A stretch of 64,000 bases of DNA from Ruthenibacterium avium (GTDB lineage Bacteria; Bacillota; Clostridia; Oscillospirales; Ruminococcaceae), in NCBI GenBank assembly GCA_019118905.1, contig DWYA01000008.1, forward strand, positions 1-64,000. The letters are read 5' to 3'. Position numbers and translations under genes: made by a program. This document shows, piece after piece, positions 51,595-59,915 of the stretch. The notes beneath the pieces are model-generated. The model saw nothing but the letters and a program-made list of their open reading frames with translations. It was not told the origin of the DNA and made no database searches. The stretch's first letter is position 1. Every line of letters starts with the position of its first letter.

Positions 51595-53382
51595 ATGATG
51601 AACGCAAGTGAAAAGATTGCTGCACTTCGCAGCGCGATGGCAAGCAAGGGAGTTGCCGGATATTTAATTCCGTCTGCCGATCCTCACATGAGTGAATATC
51701 TCCCGCTGCATTACGGTGCGCGTGCATGGTTTTCCGGCTTTACCGGTTCCGCCGGTACGCTGGCAGTAACCACCGAAAAGGCAGCGCTTTGGACGGATGG
51801 TCGTTACTTTATTCAGGCAGAGCGCGAGCTGGCCGGCAGCGGCATTGAGCTGATGCGAATGAATGAGCCGGGCGTACCGAAGGTAGAGGAGTGGCTGGCT
51901 CAGCAGCTCCCGGCAGAGAGTGTGATGGGCCTGGATGGAAATGTCAATGCCGTGGATTCCGTGGAAAAAATGGAGAAGGCGTTTGCAGAGAAAAGGATTT
52001 CGATTTGTGACACAGACCTTGTCAAGGAGATTTGGACGCAGGACAGACCGGCTTTACCTGCAACCGCGGTTTGGGCGCTGGGCGTAGAGTTTGCCGGAAA
52101 AAGCGCTGCGGATAAATTGGCCGATGTACGCGCTGCCTTGGAAAAGCACAAGGCAAATGCAACGTTGGTAACGCGCTTGGATAGTGTTGCGTGGCTGTTA
52201 AACCTGCGCGCAAGCGATATTGCCTACAACCCCTTTGCAATGGCCTATTGCTTGGTGCTGCCGCAGAAAGCGGTGCTGTTTATTGACACCAGCCGTGTGC
52301 CGCAAGAGATTATTGCCGATTTGGCTCAGCAAGGCGTGGAAGTGCATGAGTACCACGAGATTGACGCCGTGCTTGGCCAGATTGCAGAATCGGTTACGAT
52401 GGTGTACGAAAAGACAGGGCTTTCCTACCATTTGTACTGCACCATGAAGCAAAATTCTGCCATCACCTTGCAAGATGGCGAGGAGCCGGTTGCACTGCTG
52501 AAGGGTGTTAAAAACGAAACGGAAATTAAAAACCTCAAAAATGCCCATGTGAAAGACGGTGTGGCGATGGTGCGCTTTGCAATTTGGTTGGAAACACAGC
52601 TGGCCGAAAATAAGCGCGTGACAGAGTGCGACGTCGATGCATGGCTTCGTGCAGCCCGTGCGGTTCAGCCGGACAATCTGGGCGAAAGCTTTAACACCAT
52701 TGCAGCCTATGGCGGCAATGCGGCCATGATGCACTATGCACCGGAACCCGAGACTTGTGCTGTCATTGAAAAGCACGGCTTCTTGCTGGTGGATTCCGGC
52801 GCACAGTACCGCGACGGCACCACGGACATTACCCGCACTTATTCTACCGGCGAATTGACGGAAGAAGAAAAGCGCTATTACACCTTGGTGCTGAAAAGCC
52901 ATATTGATATTGCGCGTGCGGTGTTTAAGGACGGCATGGCCGGAATGCATCTGGATATTCTGGCGCGTGAAACGATGTGGCGCGAAGGCTTGGATTATCG
53001 CTGCGGCACAGGACATGGCGTCGGCTTTGTCGGCGGTGTTCACGAAGGCCCCCAAAGCCTTTCTGCACGCGGCACAACACCGTTTGTACCGGGCATGACC
53101 ATTACCGACGAGCCGGGTGTTTATGAAGAGGGAAAACTGGGCATTCGCATTGAAAACGAGCTGCTTTGCAAAGAATATAAGGAAACCGAGTACGGAAAGT
53201 TCTATTGCTTTGAGCCGATTACTTATTGCCCCATTGATACAAAACCCGTGCTGGCAGAAATGCTGACACAGGATGAGAAAAATTGGCTGAATGCTTACCA
53301 TACCATGGTGCTGAAAACGCTGTCTCCCTACTTGAACGAGCAGGAAAAAGCATGGTTGGAAACAGCTTGCCAAGCTGTATAA
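51595..53382 (+). CDS. Xaa-Pro aminopeptidase (M24B family)
   Basis: 595 residues; GAGAGGGGA lies just before ATG 51595 (51598 is possible). The three-domain layout is that of the ~600-residue aminopeptidase P type: two N-terminal creatinase-like domains (PSADPHMSEYLPLHY, GSAGTLAVT, WTDGRYFIQAE), then the metal-binding pita-bread domain with VDSGAQYRDGTTDITRT, GTGHGVGFVGGVHEGP and DEPGVYEEGKLGIRIENE, which supply the metal-ligand Asp, His and Glu residues. It cleaves an N-terminal residue preceding proline in cytosolic peptides. Confidence 0.95.
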   Translation: MMNASEKIAALRSAMASKGVAGYLIPSADPHMSEYLPLHYGARAWFSGFTGSAGTLAVTTEKAALWTDGRYFIQAERELAGSGIELMRMNEPGVPKVEEWLAQQLPAESVMGLDGNVNAVDSVEKMEKAFAEKRISICDTDLVKEIWTQDRPALPATAVWALGVEFAGKSAADKLADVRAALEKHKANATLVTRLDSVAWLLNLRASDIAYNPFAMAYCLVLPQKAVLFIDTSRVPQEIIADLAQQGVEVHEYHEIDAVLGQIAESVTMVYEKTGLSYHLYCTMKQNSAITLQDGEEPVALLKGVKNETEIKNLKNAHVKDGVAMVRFAIWLETQLAENKRVTECDVDAWLRAARAVQPDNLGESFNTIAAYGGNAAMMHYAPEPETCAVIEKHGFLLVDSGAQYRDGTTDITRTYSTGELTEEEKRYYTLVLKSHIDIARAVFKDGMAGMHLDILARETMWREGLDYRCGTGHGVGFVGGVHEGPQSLSARGTTPFVPGMTITDEPGVYEEGKLGIRIENELLCKEYKETEYGKFYCFEPITYCPIDTKPVLAEMLTQDEKNWLNAYHTMVLKTLSPYLNEQEKAWLETACQAV

Positions 53383-53437
53383 TTTAGCCTGCACAATACA
53401 AATTGTTTAATTTGTGCGGCGATGAAAAAAGCGGCCA

Positions 53438-53483
53438 AAAAGGGCGCGCTGCAAAATGGATTCATTTTGCAGCGCGCCCTTTT
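53438..53483. terminator. Bidirectional terminator
   Basis: A ~20-bp stem (AAAAGGGCGCGCTGCAAAAT and complement) ending in TTTTCTC, between the convergent peptidase and permease genes. Confidence 0.9.
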
Positions 53484-53485
53484 CT

Positions 53486-54542
53486 CTATTCAACTTGATG
53501 TGTTGCAAATATACGGCGAGAAAGACCGGCACCGATTCCTAAAAAGAGCAGTGATGCCGGAATGGCCCATACCGCATACAACATGCCGTTATCCATTTGC
53601 TCCACAGAAAGAAGGGAAACTGCCAGCGCCTGATAGATTGGAAAAAGGCCGACCAATCGGAACAAGGGATGACTTTCTGAGATGGGAAGCAACGCCGGAA
53701 AAAGAAAAATTGCCATTGATGCAGCCAAAGCGATTGTTTGGTTTTTGCTGATGGCCGATACAAGCAGTGTCATCCCCGTTAGGCCGAGTACACAGGTAAA
53801 TGCCAGCAGAATTTGATATTGGATGAGTGTACCGCAAGTGATAGAAAACGGGATAAACGCCTCCACATAGTCGTTTGGAGCAAATAAAATACTGCAATCC
53901 AGCCCTTCTGTTCCGTAGAGAATCAACGCAAGTAGCAGCTGACAGGCCGCTGACAAAGCAGCAGCGGCAAGAGCGGTGACGATGCTCGCAATCACCTTGG
54001 CAGCAGTGCATTTGGTTTTGCCGTATTTGGTCGCTAACAGGATGCTGTCAACGCCATCGTATTCGCCGGAGAAAACGGGGACAATCATAACGATGACTGC
54101 GAGTGCAAGCAAAACAAAGGTTCGCACCATGTTTTTGCTGGTGGAAAGCCAGCCATCCACATAACCAATTTTGATTTGTTCGTCACCGAACACATCCGAA
54201 ACACTTTGCCCATTCCAGGTTCCGTCTTGGTTTGCAAATCGCGCAAAGGCTGCGGACTGCATCGCGTTTTGACTCGTCTTGTGCGGACAGCGGGGCGGAC
54301 ACCTCCCCAATGTAAACGCCTTCGCCCAATTGTTCCCCCTGCTCATTCGTTAAATAGTATTTTTCTCCCGATGGGGGATAGGATGCTCGAATCCCTTCGA
54401 CGGCATGATTGCAGATAGAAAAAGTCCCCATAGAGAGGAAAACGGCGAGCGCCGAAAAGGCAATGACATAGCAAACAAGGCTTTTGCGCAGAGACAGCGC
54501 ACAGCCGCGGCTTATTTGACCCATTTGTACCCGCACCCCCAA
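53486..54542 (-). pseudogene. ABC-2 type permease, frameshifted
   Basis: Two overlapping frames make one membrane protein. 54542 (or ATG 54524) to about 54260 encodes the N-terminal membrane helix and extracellular start (LSLRKSLVCYVIAFSALAVF, YYLTNEQGEQLGEG). From about 54270 to 53486 a different frame continues with DGTWNGQSVSDVF..., then five to six membrane helices. The frame changes around GAGTCAAAACGCG. It overlaps the response-regulator gene and resembles permeases of peptide/antibiotic ABC exporters. No ATPase gene is adjacent. Either inactive or affected by a sequencing indel. Confidence 0.75.
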
Positions 54543-55150
54543 ACTGTTTCAATGTATGCACAATCGGTGTACGCTGCAATTTTGAGCCGTATTCTGCGCA
54601 CATGTTCCGCTACAACACTGCTGTCTCCTTCACTGTCATAGCCCCAAATGCGCTCATAAATTCGTTCTTTGTCAAAGACTTGTCCGGGGTTTTGCGAAAG
54701 CAGTTCTACAATATCAAATTCTTTTTTTGCAAGTTCTACACGCTTCCCATTGAAAAACAAACAGCGCTCGGAATAGTCGATTGTTAAATCACCGGAAAAC
54801 TTGACCTGCGCTTCAAAGCTGTGCCGTGCTTCCCGGCGAAGGTGAGCGCGTACCCGCGCTTCCAGCTCTACAAGAGAAAAAGGCTTTACAATATCGCTGT
54901 CTTCCATGCGGGCGGTTAAGAAAAGAACCGGGCAGGAAATGTGGTCTCGAATACGCTTACAAACTTCCAGTCCATCCGTTCCGGGCATGTTGATGTCCAG
55001 CAGAATAATATCCGGCTGACGCTGGGCTTGCTTCAGTGCTTCTGCGCCATTGCAAGCGGGCAAAACGCAAAACCCCTTGCTTTGAAAAAATCTGCCGAGC
55101 ATAGAAACAATATCGCTTTCATCGTCGGCAATCAGTATTTTTGCACTCAT
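54512..55150 (-). CDS. OmpR-family response regulator with internal receiver deletion
   Basis: 212 residues; GGAGGTGG precedes ATG 55150. The receiver domain has ADDE (9-11), phospho-acceptor Asp52 (LLDINMPGTDG), Thr79 and Lys89 (VKPFS). Between FLTARMEDS and DIVKPF, about 14-15 residues are missing, the segment that normally reads like K-x-x-G-x-x-x-G-A/G-D-D-Y. Helix 4 and part of strand 5 are therefore absent. The DNA-binding domain is intact (AKKEFDIVELLSQNPG, EHVRRIRLKI, YIETVWGCGYKW). No histidine kinase is nearby, and the downstream permease is frameshifted. The gene is open but may not be phospho-regulated. Confidence 0.85.
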   Translation of the reverse strand: MSAKILIADDESDIVSMLGRFFQSKGFCVLPACNGAEALKQAQRQPDIILLDINMPGTDGLEVCKRIRDHISCPVLFLTARMEDSDIVKPFSLVELEARVRAHLRREARHSFEAQVKFSGDLTIDYSERCLFFNGKRVELAKKEFDIVELLSQNPGQVFDKERIYERIWGYDSEGDSSVVAEHVRRIRLKIAAYTDCAYIETVWGCGYKWVK

Positions 55151-55222
55151 CTGTGCCACCTCCCATAACAAAGAAATATAACAGCCGTTCATCAATTATT
55201 TTTCTACTTTTTCAATTCTTAC

Positions 55223-55251
55223 ATTATAATTTTTTCTAAACAGCAAAACAA
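55223..55251 (-). promoter_or_regulatory. Promoter of response-regulator gene
   Basis: On the minus strand TTGTTT-17-TATAAT, about 73 bp before the start codon. The rest of 55252-55458 shows no gene; no clear plus-strand promoter was found there. Confidence 0.5.
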
Positions 55252-55458
55252 GGACGGATTAGAAAAATAATCGCTGCAAAATGCAGGAAACGGGCAGCTC
55301 CCGTGGGGCATGGATATTTTTGTGGGTAATGACGTGCAAAACTCTTGAAAATCATTCAAATAGTTGGATAACTCTATTAACGCGAAAAAGTCAGCGTAAT
55401 TTTTTAGGGCGTATCTGAACATTTCAACGGTTCAGAAAGCCTCCAGGAGGGTATTGTT

Positions 55459-56223
55459 ATGATTGCATCAAGAGTAACGGGCTATCCGTTTGGACTGCGC
55501 AGCCCCTACGCAGCGGGGCAAACGGATGTAAAGGGAAATCACATCCAAAAAGGATTCGGCTTTCAAAATTCTGCACAGGACAGCTTAACCATTTCGCCCC
55601 AAGGCAAAGCGGCTTCGGCGATTGAACAGCTTTTAAAACAGAAAGAAGCCATTAAAGAGCGAAAAAATGAGTTTATGAACACTGCCTTGGAAGAAGGCCG
55701 CACCATGGACAGTATGCGTCCTCAATTGGAAATCTACGAGGAACAGATTCAAGCAATTGATGACCAAATTGATCAAATTACAGCCCAGCAGACACAAGAA
55801 ACCATGCAAAAAACGCAAACAGAGGAAAAGCCGGAAAATAAGCAACCTAAAACAGAGGAGGAGCTTCAGCAGGAGAAACTCAACACGATGATGACCTTGT
55901 CCACAAGCATCGAAAATGTAAAAACCGTTGACCGTGTGCGGACACAAACGCAGGGCGAGAGCGCGGTGCTAAAGTCGGAAATCGAGCTGGACAAGCAGAA
56001 CGCGAACGGCCTCGAGGGTGCGCAAAAAATGATTGAGAAAAAAGAGGAACAGCTTGATGAGCTGGAGGACAAAGTCCAAAGCCTGACTGCACAGGTAGGC
56101 CAAGAGCTTTCCAACGTGACAGAGGAAGTGCAGGAAGCGGCAAAGACACAAACAGACGAAACTGTGCAGACGGATGAAAAAGAGGAAGATAAAAAGCAGG
56201 AGCTTTCTGCTGACGTATCATAA
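55459..56223 (+). CDS. FlxA-like coiled-coil protein
   Basis: 254 residues; CAGGAGGG precedes ATG 55459. The N-terminus has DSLTISPQGKA, the D-x-h-x-I-S motif also seen in FlgM and FlxA-type proteins. Long, very charged coiled coils follow (IEQLLKQKEAIKERKNEF, MIEKKEEQLDELEDKVQSLTAQV), separated by Gln/Glu/Thr-rich linkers. There is no signal or membrane segment. Similar proteins in Clostridia are often part of the flagellar regulon, but no role is established. Confidence 0.65.
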   Translation: MIASRVTGYPFGLRSPYAAGQTDVKGNHIQKGFGFQNSAQDSLTISPQGKAASAIEQLLKQKEAIKERKNEFMNTALEEGRTMDSMRPQLEIYEEQIQAIDDQIDQITAQQTQETMQKTQTEEKPENKQPKTEEELQQEKLNTMMTLSTSIENVKTVDRVRTQTQGESAVLKSEIELDKQNANGLEGAQKMIEKKEEQLDELEDKVQSLTAQVGQELSNVTEEVQEAAKTQTDETVQTDEKEEDKKQELSADVS

Positions 56224-56280
56224 AATTCTTTTGATAACAATTTGTATATTTAATACTTACAGTATTAAAAAATAAGCAAA

Positions 56281-56311
56281 GCGGCATGGGAAACGTGTGT
56301 TCCCATGCCGC
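56281..56311. terminator. Bidirectional terminator
   Basis: GCGGCATGGGA / TCCCATGCCGC stem, 9-base loop, between the FlxA-like gene and mntP. Confidence 0.85.
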
Positions 56312-56371
56312 TATTGTGTTGAAATGTTCTTGTATATTAACCGAAAAAAGAAAGGCATAAAGTGTGGCTCT

Positions 56372-56947
56372 TTACCCCAAAAGCCCAAGGTGTTCGGTTA
56401 AAATTTTGACACCGAGCAAAACAAGAATGGTACCGCCCAAAATTTCCGCTTTTTTGCCCAGCATGGCACCAAAACGTTTTCCAATGGCGTGACCAACCAG
56501 ACAACAGGCAAATGTGATGACAGCAATTAAGGCACTGGCGCTCCAGATATTTACCGAAAGAGCGGCCAAGCTTACGCCGACGGCAAGTGCATCAATGCTG
56601 GTGGCAACCGCCTGTATTAAAATTTGCTTGCCGGACAGCGAGGCCGGGCAGCTTTCGGGCTCGTTGCTGTGCATTTCCCGAATGGCTTCTACCAGCATTT
56701 TTCCGCCGATCAAAACCAGCAAAATAAACGCCAGCCAGTGATCCCATTGCTGTACAATAGAGGCGAACAGCGTGCCTGCTAAACAGCCCAGTAAAGGCAT
56801 CAGCCCTTGAAAAAATCCGTATGCCCCACTGGCTTGAACGGCTTGGCGTTTCGTCAGCCCGGCACAGCAAAGACTGTTTGAAACCGATACCGCAAAAGCA
56901 TCCATCGAAAGCCCAAGGGCAAGGACAATCAGTGCGCCGATTGTCAT
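56372..56947 (-). CDS. mntP: Manganese efflux pump MntP
   Basis: 191 residues; GGAG is 8 bp before ATG 56947. Six membrane helices in two repeats are seen, with the conserved acidic residues LGLSMDAFAVSVSN in helix 1 and TSIDALAVGVSLA in the second half, the MntP signature. It exports Mn2+ when intracellular levels rise. No yybP-ykoY manganese riboswitch is visible in the short leader; a consensus sigma-A promoter lies just upstream. Confidence 0.95.
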   Translation of the reverse strand: MTIGALIVLALGLSMDAFAVSVSNSLCCAGLTKRQAVQASGAYGFFQGLMPLLGCLAGTLFASIVQQWDHWLAFILLVLIGGKMLVEAIREMHSNEPESCPASLSGKQILIQAVATSIDALAVGVSLAALSVNIWSASALIAVITFACCLVGHAIGKRFGAMLGKKAEILGGTILVLLGVKILTEHLGLLG

Positions 56948-57007
56948 TTTCTTCACTCCATCCTTTTCATGTAAAAATATTGCATATTTCATAACAATTT
57001 ATTATAT

Positions 57008-57037
57008 AATAGGAAGGAGAACGTTGTCAAAAGATTA
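57008..57037 (-). promoter_or_regulatory. mntP promoter
   Basis: On the minus strand TTGACA-18-TATAAT, close to consensus, about 60 bp before the mntP start. It is back-to-back with the tRNA promoter. Confidence 0.7.
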
Positions 57038-57053
57038 TTTTTTTAAAAAAGTG

Positions 57054-57082
57054 CTTGACATTTTACCGCACAGGAGATATAA
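57054..57082 (+). promoter_or_regulatory. tRNA-fMet promoter
   Basis: TTGACA, 17-bp spacer, TATAAT: a perfect sigma-A consensus, 17 bp before the tRNA, as suits a stable RNA gene. Confidence 0.85.
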
Positions 57083-57098
57083 TATACAAGTAACATGA

Positions 57099-57175
<77 letters not shown>

Positions 57176-57183
57176 GAAGAAAA

Positions 57184-57228
57184 CCCAGTGTTTTAGCCGC
57201 TTTTCGGCAAGCACTGGGTTTTTTGCTT
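57184..57228 (+). terminator. tRNA terminator; left 45-bp repeat of island
   Basis: Hairpin CCCAGTG...CACTGGG with inner TTAGCCG/CGGCAA pairing, then TTTTTT. The 45-bp unit recurs at 59219-59263 with two differences and bounds the HipA island. Confidence 0.85.
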
Positions 57229-57374
57229 CTTGCAAAGTTTTGCTTTTTACCCCAATTTTACCCCTAAAAATTAATATTTTAAGCTTTTAGGTTTAGTTAG
57301 GGTTGGAGTGGACAACTGCTTGTTTTCACTTTTTGCCTAAAATATGTGGAATCATGTTTTCTTCAAAAAAAGAC

Positions 57375-57403
57375 GACGGGATAACAAAAGATGTTATCCC
57401 GTC
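57375..57403 (-). terminator. Terminator after 62-residue protein gene
   Basis: GACGGGATAACA / TGTTATCCCGTC perfect 12-bp stem with a 5-base loop, 31 bp after the minus-strand stop at 57435. Confidence 0.8.
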
Positions 57404-57434
57404 GAAAAAGCCCGAACCCGAATAGAATGTAAAT

Positions 57435-57623
57435 TCACAAAGGTCTGTTGATTGGAGATCTGGCGAATTTACACGTCTCTTTGATCGGACAATCATGGTT
57501 GCATACAGCCTCTCCGATGAGCCGATCAGGGCCGTTGCCGTTTGGTAGAATTCCAATTCTTTTAACAAAATAAACGTTTTTATTTAAGTTTGGACATTGT
57601 GCCAGAAACTGTTTCTCTTTCAT
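57435..57623 (-). CDS. Small Cys-rich hypothetical protein
   Basis: 62 residues; GGGGGGAG is 8 bp before ATG 57623. It begins MKEKQFLAQCPNL and contains C10, C41, C45 and C51 (CNHDCPIKETC) plus His43, so a small metal-binding or disulfide module is plausible. It lies inside the island after tRNA-fMet, on the strand opposite to the HipA-like gene. Two intrinsic terminators upstream (57651-57681 and 57799-57823, minus strand) may limit read-through into it. No family recognised. Confidence 0.6.
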   Translation of the reverse strand: MKEKQFLAQCPNLNKNVYFVKRIGILPNGNGPDRLIGEAVCNHDCPIKETCKFARSPINRPL

Positions 57624-57650
57624 TTTACATCTCCCCCCTTTCATAAAAAA

Positions 57651-57681
57651 AGTGCCGCTCTTGAATACAAGAAACGGCACT
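57651..57681 (-). terminator. Minus-strand hairpin before 62-residue gene
   Basis: AGTGCCG / CGGCACT stem with inner CTTG/CAAG pairing; seven T follow on the minus strand. It lies between any upstream minus-strand promoter and the small gene. Confidence 0.6.
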
Positions 57682-57798
57682 AGGCACTCAGTATTAAATT
57701 TTATTTCTAGAAAATTTTACCACAAAAGGTAGAGAATGTAAAGGAGCTTTTCGTTTTAAGAAATTGGAGTCCTTTGCCCCCTTTTATCTATAAAAAAT

Positions 57799-57823
57799 AA
57801 CACGCCCGGTTCTACGGCGTGTT
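57799..57823 (-). terminator. Second minus-strand terminator in island
   Basis: AACACGCC / GGCGTGTT 8-bp stem followed on the minus strand by ATTTTTT. No coding gene lies upstream of it on that strand, so it may end an unidentified small RNA. Confidence 0.5.
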
Positions 57824-57942
57824 GCCTTGACAGCGTGAGTTTGCTCGCTATGGCTTAAATTTTTAGTTAGAAATCAAAATAATAAATTCCTCTTGTCACA
57901 GTGTTTTGCGGTTAAGTGAAACACCTATTGGATGGGTGCTGG

Positions 57943-57980
57943 GCTCAACCGTTGAGCTTGAGCTTCATTTATGTTAAAAT
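57943..57980 (+). promoter_or_regulatory. HipA-like gene promoter with palindromic operator
   Basis: TTGAGC (57952-57957), 17 bp, TAAAAT (57975-57980). A perfect 7-1-7 palindrome, GCTCAAC-C-GTTGAGC (57943-57957), covers the -35, a typical place for autoregulation by a toxin-antitoxin complex. The remaining 57824-57942 shows no gene. Confidence 0.55.
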
Positions 57981-58058
57981 ATTCTCATATGTTTCAATAT
58001 ACCAAAAGCATGTCAATATCATCTGTAAGTGGTCGATTGGTGATGAGGAGATCTCCAC

Positions 58059-59195
58059 ATGAATTATGAAATCCGACACTTTGATACACCTTTGCTGCGC
58101 TTTTCCGCGGCAGAAGATACCGCAGAGCCTGAGATTGAGATTCTCTGGAAGAATGAGGAGCGGCGTGATCTCTTTCCACTAAATATGGATGCTAGCGGAG
58201 AGGGGATTTCCAAGTGGCTAAGATATCGTACAATCCCCAAAAACCGTGCTTATGTGAGAAATTTTCTCAGCAAGTGCGGGTTGAATCTGAATCGTCCTGT
58301 CAATATTATCAAAGTTTCTAAGGGGCTTTCTTTGAATGACTGTTATTGGGTAGTCGAAGAAGGATTTGCTGGAAAATTTGCTGATTTCAACCTGTATGAT
58401 AATCGGTTCAGTCGGGTTTTGGCATTGATTGCTTTTACCGGATACGGCAGCTCAATCCGTACCTCGTTAGCATCCTGCCCGGAGTTTACGACCAACGGTA
58501 TGCTGCCCAAATGCTGGCGGCGAGAAAGTGGTATTGTTAAGCTGTACAAGGGCGGCACATTCGGTGCGTCTAATACAGGAAATGAACCGTATTCGGAATA
58601 TTATGCTTATCAGGTGGCACAGGCGATGGGATTTGATGCGGTTTCATATAATCTGTCCAAATGGAAAGGCACTCTTTGCTCCACTTGTGCGTTGTTTACC
58701 AGCAAAGACTATGCCTTTCTTCCTGTTGGGCATATCGTTACATCTGGTGGAATGAAAGCGGTTCAAGAATACTATCAGCGTTTGGGAGAAGAATTTGTGA
58801 AGGCGTTGGGTGATATGCTGGTTCTGGACGCTTTGATTTTTAACACCGATCGTCACTTCGGTAATTTTGGGTTCTTGGTAGACAACAAAACAAATCGAAT
58901 TGCTGCTCCGGCTCCTTTATTTGATCATGGCAATTCGTTGTTCAACTTTGTGGGTTCAGACGATTTTTCTTCCGAAAAAACACTGAAGAAATATGCGGAT
59001 ACGCTTTTGCCTTGCGTTTACGATGACTATGTCGGCGCGGCAAAGCAAATGATGACCCCGGCGCATAAAGAGAGCCTTCGCCATTTGCTGACGTTCCATT
59101 TTAAGAAGCACTCTCGGTACAATCTACCTGATAATCGATTGAAGCTGATTGAAAAGATGGTGGAACAGAGGGCAAGAGAGCTTCTCGCCGAGTAA
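58059..59195 (+). CDS. HipA-like kinase-fold protein
   Basis: 378 residues; GAGGAG lies 9-10 bp before ATG 58059. Kinase-like landmarks are a Lys in GIVKLYKGGTFG (about 158-169), Glu180 in the following helix, the catalytic loop FNTDRHFGNFGF (Asp264, Asn269) and the metal-binding LFDHGNS (Asp289). These fit HipA-fold Ser/Thr kinases, toxins or effectors in toxin-antitoxin systems. The N-terminal ~130 residues are not recognised. No HipB-like antitoxin gene is adjacent. The gene lies in a 2-kb island bounded by 45-bp repeats next to tRNA-fMet. Confidence 0.75.
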   Translation: MNYEIRHFDTPLLRFSAAEDTAEPEIEILWKNEERRDLFPLNMDASGEGISKWLRYRTIPKNRAYVRNFLSKCGLNLNRPVNIIKVSKGLSLNDCYWVVEEGFAGKFADFNLYDNRFSRVLALIAFTGYGSSIRTSLASCPEFTTNGMLPKCWRRESGIVKLYKGGTFGASNTGNEPYSEYYAYQVAQAMGFDAVSYNLSKWKGTLCSTCALFTSKDYAFLPVGHIVTSGGMKAVQEYYQRLGEEFVKALGDMLVLDALIFNTDRHFGNFGFLVDNKTNRIAAPAPLFDHGNSLFNFVGSDDFSSEKTLKKYADTLLPCVYDDYVGAAKQMMTPAHKESLRHLLTFHFKKHSRYNLPDNRLKLIEKMVEQRARELLAE

Positions 59196-59218
59196 TATAG
59201 TAGCAGATTGTCAAATCT

Positions 59219-59263
59219 CCCAGTGTTTTAGCCACTTTTCGGCAAGCGCTGGGTTTTTTGCTT
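59219..59263 (+). repeat. Right 45-bp repeat of island (duplicate tRNA terminator)
   Basis: 43 of 45 bases match 57184-57228, including the hairpin and T-tract. It now acts as terminator for the HipA-like gene and abuts the truncated gene at 59263. Confidence 0.85.
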
Positions 59264-59667
59264 TGTCTTATCAGGAATGGGTGCGTGCGTTCCGCTATTT
59301 GCGCAAAGAGTTGGAACAGCGAATGCCGGAATACACTTTTCAAGCTGCCATTGTGGAAAACGCGATGGATTATTCCTACTTCCAATTTTCGGACGAATCA
59401 CTAAAAAAAGCGGGGCTGAAAATTGTGGTGGCATTTTGTCATCGGGAGTTTGAGTTGGAGGTATGGCTTTCCGGGGTCAATCGAAAAGCACAGTGGGAAT
59501 GGGCGCAAAAGCTGTCAAAAGCCGCTTACACGGGACAGCTCACCGATGACCCGAAACATACCGACTATATTTTGCGTCTGCCGGCAGAAAGCGATTTAGC
59601 TGATGGTGAAAAAACAGCCGCGGCCGTACAAGCTGCTGCAATGAAAATGCTTGGGCAAATTGGATAA
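59263..59667 (+). pseudogene. 5'-truncated DUF7000-like gene
   Basis: An open frame of about 134 codons begins at the edge of the right island repeat (TTG 59263 inside the T-tract, no ribosome-binding site). The sequence SYQEWVRAFRYLRKELEQ, then ENAMDYSYFQFSDESLKKAGLKIVVAF and FELEVWLSGVNRKAQWEW, resembles DUF7000 proteins, small cytosolic proteins of unknown function. The expected N-terminal residues and promoter are missing. Probably not expressed. Confidence 0.65.
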
Positions 59668-59829
59668 GTAGTATAGTGTGAAAAATTTCTAAAAACAAAT
59701 AAAGAAAGTTGCATAGTGCACCAATAATTTCGTTTGTAAAGAACGTACAAAAACAAAAATGGATTTTGGTGAAATAGACGTATTTTTTATTTTAAGTTTA
59801 AAAAAATTGCGAAAAAGACATAAAAAAGA
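59668..59829 (+). other. A/T-rich spacer before adh
   Basis: Long A-runs and no gene. The decayed gene upstream has no clear terminator. Confidence 0.4.
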
Positions 59830-59858
59830 TTGATATTCTGAACGCAATTCAGTATAAT
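59830..59858 (+). promoter_or_regulatory. adh promoter with palindrome in spacer
   Basis: TTGATA, 17 bp, TATAAT. The spacer contains the palindrome CTGAA-CGCAA-TTCAG (59838-59852), a plausible repressor site between -35 and -10. Confidence 0.75.
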
Positions 59859-59915
59859 CGGGGTAGAGATTACGACGCTGATTCGTAACCACCAAATTAA
59901 AGGAGTGATTGAAAT

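Noticed and set aside
52198..53394. 398-codon antisense frame in the M24 peptidase gene
   Set aside because: The sense frame has all metal-ligand motifs; the antisense one has no recognisable features.
56948..57007. Manganese (yybP-ykoY) riboswitch before mntP
   Set aside because: The leader is only about 60 nt and lacks the two conserved loops.
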